Part shown: positions 1 to 12,572 of the stretch, one piece after another
Layout of the letters: every line of letters starts with the position of its first letter
How positions within the stretch are numbered: position 1 is the stretch's first letter
NCBI GenBank assembly: GCA_026168455.1
Contig: CM047426.1
Location: forward strand, 29,881,058-29,945,057
Direction of reading: 5' to 3'
Length of the DNA: 64,000 nt
Origin: Theocolax elegans
Taxonomy: Eukaryota > Arthropoda > Insecta > Hymenoptera > Cerocephalidae
Translations under genes and position numbers: made by a program
Notes under the pieces: model-generated
What the model saw: only the letters and a program-made list of their open reading frames with translations
Databases searched by the model: none
Told to the model about the DNA's origin: nothing

Positions 1-1846
1 AGGATATTCCGAAAACCAATTTCTTGATTATATTATTTAAAGTTAACAATCAAATAAAAATAGACTGTATATATATGTTTCTTCATCAAATATCAAAGAA
101 ATTTAAATGATTCTAAAACAAAATATTGTAATTTCAACGAGAAACCTAAATGAAGAATGAAACCGCTGGGTATAAGAGAAACCGAAAATTGGGGCCTAAC
201 ATATGCATATATATACGTATACTTTGTAAATATGTGTAAGCGAGAGAAAATGCGTGCGCGCGCAAGAAGGGGAGCTAATAATATAAAACGAAGGTCTCGG
301 CTCGTCCCGAGTCCGCAGAAAGCAGAAGTGCGAGAAGGAAAGACGAGGGGCGCGTTCGAGCCTTTTAAATCTGCCGCTGTCTTAGTCTATAGCTCTATAC
401 GTTCGTGAGCAGGGATTTAAAAATGGCTGTGTGGGTCCCGGCGCGCCGAGGCTCTCTCTTTCTCTTGTCTTCTCTCCTTCCCCTTGCCGAGTTTTCACTA
501 GGTTATGGTGAACTCAGCTGATTCATGACCGGCCAGACTTTTCCATGAATCAGCTGAGAGACCTGTTATATACCGTCTCAAGGTTCTTTTTCCCGCTTCT
601 TTCTTACTTTGGTCACTAAGGTGGAGGAAGTCGCTTTGCGGGGTATCGAAACGCGAACGAATGCATGATCTTTAAGATAACCAGTATTATCGCCAGTCCA
701 ATCGGTGCGCTTTTCTTTACTGCCATTGTTCCCTATAACTAAGTTATTTTCAAGCTTTTAAGGCGAATTGTGCGATTTTTCCTTTACTATTCAGTAGCTC
801 TGTTTAGCTATGGTATTATATTTTTAATAGAGCTTTTTACAGCAATTTAAATAAATGCTTATATGTTTAATACTTGTATGCATATATACCTGTAACAGTT
901 TTTTTTGTATTAATATTTAATGTTAATCAAAGAAATTAGTATCGATATTTTGATATAAATCTATACTTATTCATAAATTATTCATTATAATTATTTATAA
1001 ACATTAATTTTTGTACCTTAAAAAAACCGCTGTCAATTCATTGGCACACAACTTCCTCAAATTAAATAAATCAATCCTGTATGTATAATATATTATTTTA
1101 AAATGTAAAACATAAAACGTTTCTAAAATTTTTTTTTTGCACTAATTTAATTTGGATTATTATTACAAAGAAAAATACTGATTAATTAATTTCAACGTCT
1201 ATCTCTTTTAGAACATATTTCTAACATGTTTGTAACAAATAAAAAAAATTACGATTATATTAATTGACTACTATTGCAAATATACAAATCAAATTGAATT
1301 ACTATTATAATAATTGACAAATAACTGTTGAAATATTTACTAAGATATACTAAATTTACTAATTTACTTACAGTTAATCAATCATACATTTTTTAAACTT
1401 TCTTTTTGATTCCTATTATTTTTGTAATACCTGTTGCCTAAAATTTCTTATTGTTCTTAATCAATGTAGAATTGTAGAATCTAAGAAATTATTTATATAT
1501 ATATATACATAATATAACGTGATTAAATATATCACCCAATATATAATGATAATTTTTAATAAGTATCTCTCTATTGTAAAAAAACTACTACATATATATA
1601 TATGCACACAAATTATCTAATCCTCAAAAAGATTTTTCTTTCTATATTGACGGGTGATTAGATATAATCGCTTAAACAAGTTGACGGTTGATGCAGATAA
1701 CCCATTGAAGTACTTATACTTTAGTTATAGAAACACTTTATCGATATTTCCAATCCCTCATTTATAACAGTTAATACAATTGTTATGTTAGTGTTCTGTT
1801 TTATTTGCATTGAGACACTGTACAATAAGTAAATAACTTTTATGCA
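1..1846. other. Non-coding: one GC-rich island, then A+T-rich DNA
   Basis: No coding region is supported. About 230-660 is a GC- and CpG-rich island containing a pyrimidine-rich run (about 450-485) and a perfect 15 bp inverted repeat at 513-558 (separate entry). From about 700 to 1846 the DNA is very A+T-rich with short TA runs (for example around 1500) and nothing else recognisable. The short open frames over the island have no recognisable protein content and start outside any good context. Confidence 0.6.
513..558. repeat. Perfect 15 bp inverted repeat with CAGCTG E-boxes
   Basis: The arm at 513-527 (CTCAGCTGATTCATG) is the exact reverse complement of 544-558, with a 16-base spacer. Each arm contains a palindromic E-box CAGCTG next to TGATTCA/TGAATCA, which resembles an AP-1 half-site arrangement. 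It lies in a GC-rich island. It could be a paired transcription-factor site or a small hairpin; the stem is short for a microRNA precursor. Confidence 0.7.
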
Positions 1847-1848
1847 TA

Positions 1849-2034
1849 CACGGAAAAGAATTTCTAATAATTTTTACCCTGTCAGTATGGTGAAAGTAGA
1901 ACAAATTATTTTAGCTTTTACATAAAAATTATACTATGTGTAAATTTATGCCTGATTAAATCTATCAGAAAAAATAGTTGACCCCATGTTTACCATGCTT
2001 GCAGGGTAAAAATAATTAGAATTTTTTCTCCGTG
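1849..2034. mobile_element. 186 bp TA-flanked inverted-repeat element (MITE)
   Basis: The ends are inverted repeats starting CACGGAAAAGAATTTC on the left and CACGGAGAAAAAATTC on the right when read inward. Similarity continues through TTTTTACCCTG for about 35 bp and more weakly to about 55 bp. TA is present on both sides (1847-1848 and 2035-2036), as expected for the TA target duplication of Tc1/mariner-type elements. There is no coding capacity, so it is non-autonomous. The superfamily assignment rests only on the TA flank and is tentative. Confidence 0.75.
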
Positions 2035-2036
2035 TA

Positions 2037-5000
2037 CATAATAGAAAAGGAATAATAATTATCAACGTATTATGTAAGTATCTTTTGGCACTTGTATGAT
2101 TGTAGTACTACATTATATAAAAAGCATAACTTCAATGTATGAAATTAAAGACAACCATATAATAGTTAGCTTATTCGGAATGCACCCGATTGCATCGCAA
2201 ATGCAAACGCTCCGGTCCCACGTTTAAATGCGCTCGTCCTAGATTTAAAACCCTGGCGTGCCAACAAAAAAATTAAATACCACGACAATGTGAAATTCGC
2301 AACGTCGCTCCCCAGACGTAGAAACAGCATGAGCCCTGCTACTCTGTAGACACGGATTCCCGAAAAGAAGGAAATTCGATACTTTTTTTCTCTCTGGATG
2401 GTCGCCATGCGCGCGAAGACAAATTCCTTTTTGTGTTTTCGAGATCCCAAGACTGGGACAATATCGCGGCGGATGACAAGGAAACTGCGCCAAGTCCGTG
2501 TTTCCTGTGGTCTTTTCAACCAAGACTCGGCTTCTTGCTAATTCCCCGAAAACTCCCTTTTAGGAGTACGCGTGTCATTGATAATCGCGGGAACGCGAGT
2601 CCAAAACCTCTTGCGCTAGTCGACTCGAAAAAAATCGTGATGCTGGGCAAAGAATTAAGTAATCTCTTATAATTATACGCGCCGGTCGGAAAAGAGAAGG
2701 AAGTGAACGTGTCAGAATGAAAAGGCAAGTGTAATAGGTGCCGCTGCTGGGTGAAAAGGAGAGAACATAGCTAATAAAAGAATTATCAAGATTTCTAAAC
2801 GTGACTCGAGGACGCATAAGTATATGAGTTGTCTCGAAATTTACTGTCTCAATCTCATTGGGATATGAATTAATTTAAATTTTCATTAAAGTATCGGTTT
2901 TATCTTTGTATATTCACTTTCGTATTATTTGGGAAATCTGATAATGTTTTAATTTTATTGAAAAAAAGTAATTGTTGTTTTAATCGTTTAATAACAACAT
3001 TTACACTCAAAATTTATAATCATTATTATAATGGTTTAAATGATTGTAATATATTCAATTTCTGTTATTATATACACAACAAAGTTTAATTAAGCATTGA
3101 CTAATAATTTTAATTTATTTTTTATAACGTTTAACTAAAATTGAAACTAACTGATTTATTTAAAATATGATTAAATAAAATAAATGTGTTTTGACAACTA
3201 TATATGCATAGGATTATTCACAAGTTGCTAGACAACGTTGATGAATTCGAATAATTCGTATGGTTAAATAATGATATTATTTATGAAAATTCAAAAAAAA
3301 TCTCGGAGGAAGAAAGCTACATCGGTATGTATCAACATACTCACGCTGAGAAACCGGCAATTTTCAGAGAAGGTCCCGCGGTCGGGGGAAGTCGTCATTC
3401 TTTCTCTCACGACCCTCTAAAATTCCTATACAGAGACGATCACGGTGGCATTTAAAAATGGCGCCCGTACGCTCCCGCCAAAAGTTTCGAGAGCGGAAAG
3501 GAAGGCGCCGGGGCCCGAACTCGCCTCCGGCTCCCATGGCCAAAACGCGCCCCGCTATTGTCCCGTGGAAGGTATGAATGGGACATGCAAATCGACAAAG
3601 AATTAACGTTTCCGCGACGAACAACGAGCAAGGTGTATTTGTGTGCGTTTTCTACGTTGCGGCTGCCCTTTTCGGATCGACCCGACAATTGAATGGCTAA
3701 TTCGATTTATTAAGAAACACTTGAAATTATTCCGCCGATTCTTTTGTCTTCTTCTAGTTTTTTGCTTCCGTTTGATTTTTTATTTATAGTTTATTGTTTT
3801 TTTTTCAACTCAAGTACATAATACTAGACACAAAAGATTCACTATAACAAATAGTGTTAATATTATACAATTCTAATCTATATATGAGCAATTTATTAGT
3901 TATCACATATTAAACTACGTTAGTAATACGTATAGAATTTATTCTCCTACGCGAGTGTTTTTTATGTTGTAATATTAATGAATAAAGTATTCAATAACCC
4001 AATTAGTTTTGTCAAAAGTACAAATGGAAGATTCTAGAAAATAATGTAGGGGTGTACATACGTCTAGTATTTGTAACACAATGAATATAGGGGCTCCTTT
4101 AATATACTTTTTACTTCAAATACTATGAGAAAACCATGTTTACTTCAGAAGCATTTTAACATCACAGTTAAAGTTCAAATAAAACTATTGAAGCATTAAA
4201 TATGTAATAGAGAAAAGTCATTTTTCAATAGATTATGTGCGTAGCCCAAACTGTTAAAAAAACTGATTGAAATCGCTACAAGTTTTTAGGTATAAGGCGT
4301 TAAATATACCGAGATTGGCTCGAACTTAATCCCAATGGCTTGACCAGTAATCTTTTCACCTCGATAAGATCGTTCCGTTGACGAAAAAAAAGAGCACCGA
4401 GCATCACTGTGGATTTCGCACTAACGGCCTTTAGAACCTTCTCGACATCCTACACTATCTTCCTAACGAATGTCCTCGAGGGAAGGAGAGAGTATATAAG
4501 TTGTTGTATCTGTAATGGAGGGTTCCGCATGCGAACGGCAGGTCCTCCTTTCCGAGAAGGCTCCCGCCTGCGTGGCATAGTAGATATACATATACATCCA
4601 TCGACGGTCACCCCGCACTTGACACGATAACCATGGTGTAGCCACCCTCATCCCCGCAAAAGGCTCATGTTCTCTTGGAGCCCAAGAATTGCGCCATACA
4701 CTCTGGACCTAAGAGCGCGAAAAAACAATGAACCCCGAATGGAGACGGGCTGTTGCCCGCTTCCGCTCTTCGTGAATCACTGCTGGCGGATGCGAGACCG
4801 AGAGAAGAGCCCCATACGGACACATTCAGGATCCTCAGTGAAGCACGAAGTAAAAGCTCCTACGACGGTTACACTTGGCTCCTTCGTCTTTCTCGTCTCC
4901 TCTTTCATCGTTCAACCAATTTTTTTTTCTTCGTTTCTTTTCCTTTTTTGCGCACACGCTTTAGTATGCTTACTTACTTCAATTTGGTGCGCACGCGCGC

Positions 5001-5174
5001 TTCTTTTTTTGACGCGTATAAGTAGATGTATTCACCTCGGTTTTCGACGAGAAAAAAAGTACCAGATTTTCCGACTGCGTACCTGTAAAAGCGAATATCG
5101 ATGCTAACTATCAGCAAGATTTCGGTTAAAGAGCTCTATCAATTCACCAGTCCAATTAGATCAGTCGAGTATAT
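2037..5174. other. Non-coding: three GC-rich islands in A+T-rich DNA
   Basis: GC/CpG-rich islands lie at roughly 2160-2830, 3300-3720 and 4300-5130, separated by A+T-rich stretches. The open frames over the islands, the longest 146 codons at 4667-5107, are low in recognisable protein features and overlap frames on the other strand, so I do not call them genes. TATA-like strings occur inside the third island (TATATAAG at 4493-4500 and TATAAGTA at 5017-5024). They might mark promoters of unknown transcripts, but no gene is seen after them. Confidence 0.55.
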
Positions 5175-5790
5175 TTAACCTTTATACTGCCGGCATTTTT
5201 GCCTTATAAATTAATATTTTTGATGTGCAAAATTTATACATAAAAACACCTCATATCTCTAGAGTAGTTGTCAAGGTCACAGGTGGCTCATATATGAGCC
5301 AGTCCGGCTGGCAACGGTCGGGTGAATGTTAAAAATTAAAAAAATTTTTAAATTACTATATGTTCATTTTTAACAGAATTTTCTTGATATTACAATGTAA
5401 TAAGATTATCAATAAAACCGTAAGCATCCCAACTACTCCTAGCGAGGGGGTGAAAATTTCGAAAATTCATTAGTAGGGGTAGTTTTGGCATCTCAATTGA
5501 TCCCGGAAAAATTTAGGACATATTTCACAAAATTTACAGGTTATTTACTAACAAAATTTCAGTAAAAAGTTCAATAACGATGACAACTTCAATAACGAGT
5601 TTTTAAATATTTCACCCCCGCGCTACGAGTTGTTTGAATACCTCGATCTGAAAATAGTTTCAGCTGTATACTTTAGAGATTAGAGAACCTACTTATTGAG
5701 AAAAATGCATCAAAATATCTATATCCATTATTAAAGCTATAATTTTATTACTGTCCCATATATGAGCCATGCCGGCAGACTAAAGGTTAA
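5175..5790. mobile_element. TTAA-flanked piggyBac-like MITE, 616 bp with target sites
   Basis: TTAA stands at both ends (5175-5178 and 5787-5790). Just inside are inverted repeats CCTTTATACTGCCGGCA (5179-5195) and its counterpart at 5770-5786, matching at 15 of 17 positions. TTAA target duplication with CC-starting inverted repeats is the hallmark of piggyBac elements. A subterminal motif CATATATGAGCCA occurs on both sides (5289-5301 and 5757-5769); on the left it is half of a perfect 18 bp palindrome (5284-5301). There is no transposase frame, so this is a non-autonomous or internally deleted copy. Confidence 0.85.
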
Positions 5791-6209
5791 GGAAAGTGAG
5801 ACGTGCCAACTATTAAACTTCGCTTCGCTTCCTTTTAATGCTTCGAGAATGATAGCCTATTGTTGGAAAGGACGCAAATAGCTACCTCAAGAAGTACAAT
5901 AATTCCATTCTTTTGTTTATAGTTTATCAGCTATTTTTTCTAATTATTATTATCATCATATTTATTACTATTTATATTATTATTATTGGGTTATAATTAT
6001 GTGAACTCTCTGAAAACCAACTAATATTGATTTAATATATATATATATATATTGTTGAAAAAAACTTAATAACTAACTGTTTGAAAATTTAAAACAATAT
6101 ATAAAACAATTATATTCAGCATACCTAAAATATTTTTTTTTGTCTTTTTCTGATAATTGTTTCCAGTTTATACCTAAAATTTCGAGTATCCAACCAGTGG
6201 CGTGAAATA

Positions 6210-6244
<35 letters not shown>

Positions 6245-9200
6245 AAAAACGAAAATGTATTTTCTAATTATAGCAGTTCATTATATGAATTAATACGTAT
6301 TACGCACATTTAAAGCTTTTTCAAACACGCAACTAATAATTAAATAAAATATAACTTTAATTTATAAATTTTATATTAAAAAAAAACTTTATTTTATATC
6401 AGTCATATAAAAAATTATGAAAACCATTATTTTAACAAAATAATTTTTTAAAATATAATAAAATTCCAGTATCTTTAAAATATGCAGCTGTATAAATTGC
6501 AAGTATACAAAGTATAACCAAAACTACGTTAATGTGTTTTTAACGTCAAAAGCTTAAGAGAAAATAAACTTATAACATATATACATTTAACAGTCTTACA
6601 TGCAGTTTATCCTGGTTATTTTGTCCTCGAATGAATGGAAAGATTCAGGACTTGCAAAGGTATACATCAATAAGATGCCAAAGTATTAAGTACCCTATCC
6701 TAAAACCATTTCTGCCACGCGAAATATTGTATTATAAGGTAGCAGAAAGCCAACAATGCTACATAATTTTCCGAAGAATCCAACGTCATAAATTGTTCAA
6801 CACCCGTTGTAATTACTTTAGCACCGGCCTTAAAAGCCCAAGAATTATGCGTAAAATTGAGAATCGAGCGTCAAGTCACAACTTGTTCGATACCCAAGCG
6901 GAAAACCCCGGTTAATTGCGGCATCCCCCGATAATCTTTGCGCGATGTGCTTGCGATTTTGCACACACGCACATAAACCTACGACGCCAGCATTGTCTCA
7001 TTGACGCGGCGTAGACCAATTGTTCTTGAAAATTCAGAAAAGTAAGTCGGGATTGGTCATTCGGAGCCGACTGTACGTATATACTCTTAGATACCCAATG
7101 TTCGTTTCTATATATAAATATTCACGTATATATACAGTCCGACAGAAGAAAGAGTGGAGTATCGTCGGTCTCCTTTGCAGCTCTTGAACGCACTACCTGC
7201 AAGCTCTACCGTCAACGGATCCAGGATTAATGACCTTGAATTCACGGATAATAATCCTCCTATTATTAAGCCATGTCGATTCCTCCCACCACTTCCTTCT
7301 CTCTTCAACTAGTGTGTTTCGCGTCGCTTGACTCTTTTCGGGGTCTCGGGAACAGGTACACGTTACACACTCCGATATTGTTGACGACGTCGCAGAAAGT
7401 TTCGTCCGTCCAGAAATCTTGGCCTGAACGGGAGGTCGGTCGAACGTGACGATTACGTTTTTTCGGGGTAGGTTGTTTCAACTTGAACTCCTTTGCTTTT
7501 TTTTTAATGTACACGAATCGTGAATTCGCTGGTCAGATCTTGGGGGCGCGCATTGTGAAGGCTTGTATGCGAGTCAAAGAAATTCTTTCACGAGGTGTCG
7601 GGAACCTATGGGAAGAGAAATGAGGGGATAATCGTTTTTAGCCGGTTCGATGGGAGCGTTTATTGCTTCGTTTTTTACGCTCGTGCGAATGCAAGATCGA
7701 TGTCGTAATGCCTGTGAAATGGTATTGTTCGCATTTGAATAATAGACTAAAATGTTCGAAAATACCGTCGATCATGTTTACTTGGCGTTAATGAAAATTA
7801 TATTTATTATAAATTTTTAAAATCGTAACCCGATTGTAGCCGCTTTTTTTAATTTAACCACTCAATATACTTTTAATTTATGTATTATAAAATATATATA
7901 TATTACTTATTAATGAATTAAAGACGTATGCAATGTGGTGTTAGATGTACTTTTATTAGCGTCTTCGTGTTAAAAGAAATTGGATAGATTTCGGAATAGC
8001 AAATATTGCGAGGACGACGCGTATATAGTATTTTGCGCAATGCGATTACAGTACGTCAGTGTAATTATTACGGGGCTTATTACTGGAACTTTTATTGTGA
8101 TAATTTTCTCCGTATATTGTTTAATAAATAAGCCTGTAAACTGTAAATTAAATTGAAATTTTAATCTTACGAGGGAATAGAGCATTACTTTAATAATATA
8201 GATAAATAAAATATGACATAGTCTAGAATAAAAATTATTGAACTCTTTTTCAATATTTGAGGAAGATATATATTGACTCTTATCGTCTATGAAGCGGAAG
8301 CAAAATGTCAGCCGCGCTTATTTTTATTTATTCGAGGATTATTTTTCTATTCTCAAATATACGCAGAACCCTTACAAGTTTGTAAACACACATGGGCGCG
8401 ATATGCGTGTCCCCGACATCCGTTCTTCTTTGCTTTATGTAATGAATTTCGCGATTTCCGTTCAAGCTCAAGGTCAAAACCGACCGTTGCCCATTTCACG
8501 CTCCGAGCGATAAATCCTCTCGTCTTCTTTTTTACGTATACATTATACAGCTACGCCCGAGAATCCTATTAGAGATTTCTGGGCCAAATTCACGAGATCA
8601 TCAACGAAGCTTATATTTACCTTAATAAAATACCTGGCCAGGGCTCGCGTGCGCTTTAACTTTTTTCTTTCGAGTGGAAAAACGTAAGAGTTATTTCTTG
8701 CGTACCTGCGAAAAAAGGAGGACGAAAAAAACCTCATGTTTCGAATTACATAATTGCAGCGCACGGTTATTCCTCGTTTCGACACATGTATACACATACA
8801 GCGAAACCAACCGATTTTTGTGAGCTCTCGTGCGCGCGCGGACATCATTAAGGAAAACTGGTTTCGAGTCGTATGTACGCACGTGAGAATTTCGGGCCCG
8901 AGAAGAGCACACGTCAACTTTGCGACGCTAGTAGACTCGCCAAGCTCTGCCTCTGTCCGTCCGCCCGCCCCCCTCCCTCTATCTTTGTATCTTTCATCTC
9001 TTCCGTGATCGTATTCTCAAGTGAAAATCCCTTTAATTTTCTAGCGGGTTTTATCGATCTATCGCGCGCCCAAACATTTGTGTCGCCGAAAGTAGCCGAC
9101 ATTTCAAAGATTCATTGGTTTGCACATTTCGAAAAAGATAATAGTAATTTATTCTATACGTCTTTGACATTTTAATTTACTTATACTTCCACTATGATAT

Positions 9201-10010
9201 ATCCGGTAATTTGGTCATGTTATAACTGGACATTTTGCTATTTAAATATTATAATGAAAAAAAACTGCACTTCAATATACGATTTACCGCTTTATTGACA
9301 ATAAAATCAAAATGAAATATTAATATTATTCTAAATTGTTAGTAACCGTCATAATTTACTATTTTTAATATAATTATATTTGGAATTTAAATGTATTTCA
9401 AACGAAACTTAATAACTTCAATGCTTTATAAAGACTATTATATATGTATTAGAATACAACTTTTACTAACTATGTTAGTTTTTAATATACAATAATTATT
9501 GGCATTGCCTTCACTAATGGTATAAAATTCTAATATTATACTATTAAAAAATATTATTTTTATCCTTCAAACCTACCCAAACATTATACAAATTGTTATA
9601 TGTGATATATTGCGATGTTACGAAAGATGAAACATATTTTACGATAAATCAAAGTTACTTGTGAATGACCTTGCAGGCACAACAAGGAAATTTAGTTGAA
9701 TGTTACTTTAAAATAAAGTAAGTGGAATAGTTAACCCGAAAAAGTAGAGTTTTGTTTCATAATTGAATAATTAAAATAATTATTTACTATACTTAACGAA
9801 ACCTTAGGGTATTGTTTATTTTATAAACTATAAGTTTTTGAAATCAGTTTCTTCACATATTTCTTCTGTATTTCAGTATCTCACAAGGTTAAAATGCAAC
9901 TCATCAAAATTAAAGAAGCATTATATATACCTTCTCCGAAAAAGGGTGTAAATAAAAACCGCTAGAAGCATTCTAACAAAATAAAAAATTAAACTCGGTT
10001 TCTTTTCAGG
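5791..10010. other. Non-coding: A+T-rich DNA with islands
   Basis: A+T-rich DNA from about 5890 to 6600 contains a (TA)n run at 6213-6241. GC-richer islands lie at about 6610-7760 (the longest, over 1 kb), 7920-8200 and 8290-9130. From 9130 to 10010 the DNA is A+T-rich with nothing recognisable. Several overlapping frames of 60-124 codons cover the island at 8290-9130 on both strands, which is what stop-poor GC-rich DNA gives by chance; none resembles a known protein. Confidence 0.55.
6213..6241. repeat. (TA)n microsatellite
   Basis: An uninterrupted run of TA of about 14 units in A+T-rich DNA. Confidence 0.95.
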
Positions 10011-12532
10011 TCAATCAATCAAGAATCACGTGAGTCACATACCTCAAGATTTTTACATGTGTGTATATACATATACATTCGCATAGAACGATAGAATCAA
10101 AGTCAAGGAGTCACGGCCGTTAGAACTCGACTCGCGTACGAGGCTCTACGTAAGATTGCGCGCAGACGCTGTGCGAGGATGCGCTTTAGTGTGATAGCGG
10201 TACATTAACCGTCTCTCGGGCTCCTTCGCTCGGCTCCTTGCGACGATCCTCTTTTTTCCTCTTTCCTCTCATTCTTTATTGTTCGCCGCGCTTGCCCCAG
10301 CCTCATCATCTCCGAAGAGGCTCGCCAGGCTTGCCTACACTCTCGACATTTTTTCATCTTGCGCCCTCTGGCTCCCTTCGACTATCCTGGGCGTTCTTTA
10401 TCTCGTACCTTATATGTTCCTTTTTGGGTAGAATGCAACTTGCCCTGGGTATAACGAACTTGTTCGCTTCGAGATATTGATCTTTTTATACATTGTTTTT
10501 TTTTTCGCAGACAGTCGAAATGCTCTTTTATATATTTTTGTTTGTTATATATTTATATGAGATTATCGTATCTCCTCTTTGGAGCATTTAATACTGAAAA
10601 ATACCCATTAAAAAAATTATAATTTAATTGGATATAAATTCTATCCAATTCTATTTATGTTGCTATTATATATAAATAGTCAACATTATTTCTATTGTGT
10701 ATGTATACAAATACATCATTTAATATTTTAATTATTTTTTGAAGTAATAATAATTATTATGCAATCTTGAAACAATTTCGATAAATCTATTATTTATAAT
10801 ATTTTCTGCAGCTACTACCGTCATCGCGAATGTACTAAATTTATATATATATATAAATTAATAATAAGTATATAATAGATACAATTCTTTGACTGGATTA
10901 ATTTTAATATATATATATATATATGTGTGTGTATATATGTCAATTAGTATAGAGGAAAAATGAATATTATAATGTTAAGCTATTTTTACCTTGTGTACAG
11001 CTTGCTGAAACAATTTCTAACATTATATAAGCAATTTAACACTACTGTTCAAGTATATAAAAAGTCATTTTAAGTTTTCACAATAGAAAACTTTACAGAA
11101 TCTTTAATGAGGCTTCAACAAGCACTAATAGAAATAAGAGAAATTCAATATATCCGGAAGTAAGCTAGTGAATTTATTTTTGTTTTTATTTCGTGTATCG
11201 ACTGAAAATAGTAAACGATACTTTTTATGCCTCAATTTATTATACATGACCAATGAAGCTCCTTATCGTTTGTCGTCCAGCGATACCAGATATACTCTGG
11301 AATGTAGTAAAATTTTCTCATGATATACGAAACGAAGTTATATAGACCGTCATTCCTTATCTCTGTTTGTAGTTTGTATTTTGAACATGGCGCTAAACTT
11401 CCGTTGAAGTTAAAATTTACACCGAACACGCATTTTCTTAAAAAGTAAAAACATGCTTTGTATTTCCTCAAATTTCCACTGAAGTTTGACCAACCCAAGA
11501 ATAAAGAAAAAAAAGGTCTCGCCCGCATTTATCACGATCTGTCTCGTGATTTTCGATACCTTTGGTGGTCGGTTGAAGTGCGTTACGTGCTTGGGTATAG
11601 AGCGGTCGGTTGTGAAAGGGTCGGTATTTGGTATACCGAACCTCGAAAAGGGAAAACTCGATCCTGCACGAAAAGGCGATTAATTTTCAAATCTAACAAA
11701 CGAAGTGTGTGATGTGCCTACTGAAGTAGAAGTTAGTAATGTGGGCGACTCCTTTGAGAATATCTTCGATTAAGAAATTTAATAGCAGTAGACTCTGTTG
11801 CTCTTTGGATGACGTGAGTGAAGTTAAATTAAAATGGTTCCTTTTTTTACTTCGTAACGAATACACGTCAATCTCGGTAATCTTTGGTTTAATGTTCCTT
11901 TTAACCCGTTATTACATTACAAGATAGACAACTTCCCACGAAAATTTAATATGCTTCAATAGAGATTTTACTTGGTCTCTATAAAGGGTATATTGAATAT
12001 AATGGAACTGTAGCGTATATAGTAATTGTACTATTTTGTAAATGCAATGTGTAAAAGTATTATCATTAAGTTTTCGAAAATTAATTTAATTTTATACGAT
12101 AAACAAATCTGTACACTAAAAGTAGTGCGTTTTAGAAGCAGTTGTATAAAAAAAGTGGATTTTATTTTTTGATTACATGTCACCGATTACCATAACAAGA
12201 TGCATTAGCTTAAATTATCATAAAATGTGATTGTACTGTATAGGAACAGTTTCAATCGACAATAATGACTTCCTAAATCAATCAAATGTCTCGTAGTTAC
12301 ACAACCGGCAAGGGAATCGTATGTGTACCTCCGTCACAACAAATAAAAATCGCAAGATCGCCAAGGGTAAGAAGGACATAAAACCAGAGCATAAAACAGT
12401 TTCTCTCTCTGTTTCTTTCTGATTTTCTCTTATAAGTATTCGGTCGTAAGGTTACAACGGCTTCGGATAGCAACAACAGGGAAGCTCGTGACCAGAACTC
12501 TGGCTCTTTCGTTTTCTTTATATTTCGTATAG

Positions 12533-12572
<40 letters not shown>

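Noticed and set aside
4667..5107. 146-codon open frame rich in Phe, Ser and Leu
   Set aside because: Its composition follows T-rich low-complexity DNA; no family motif is visible.
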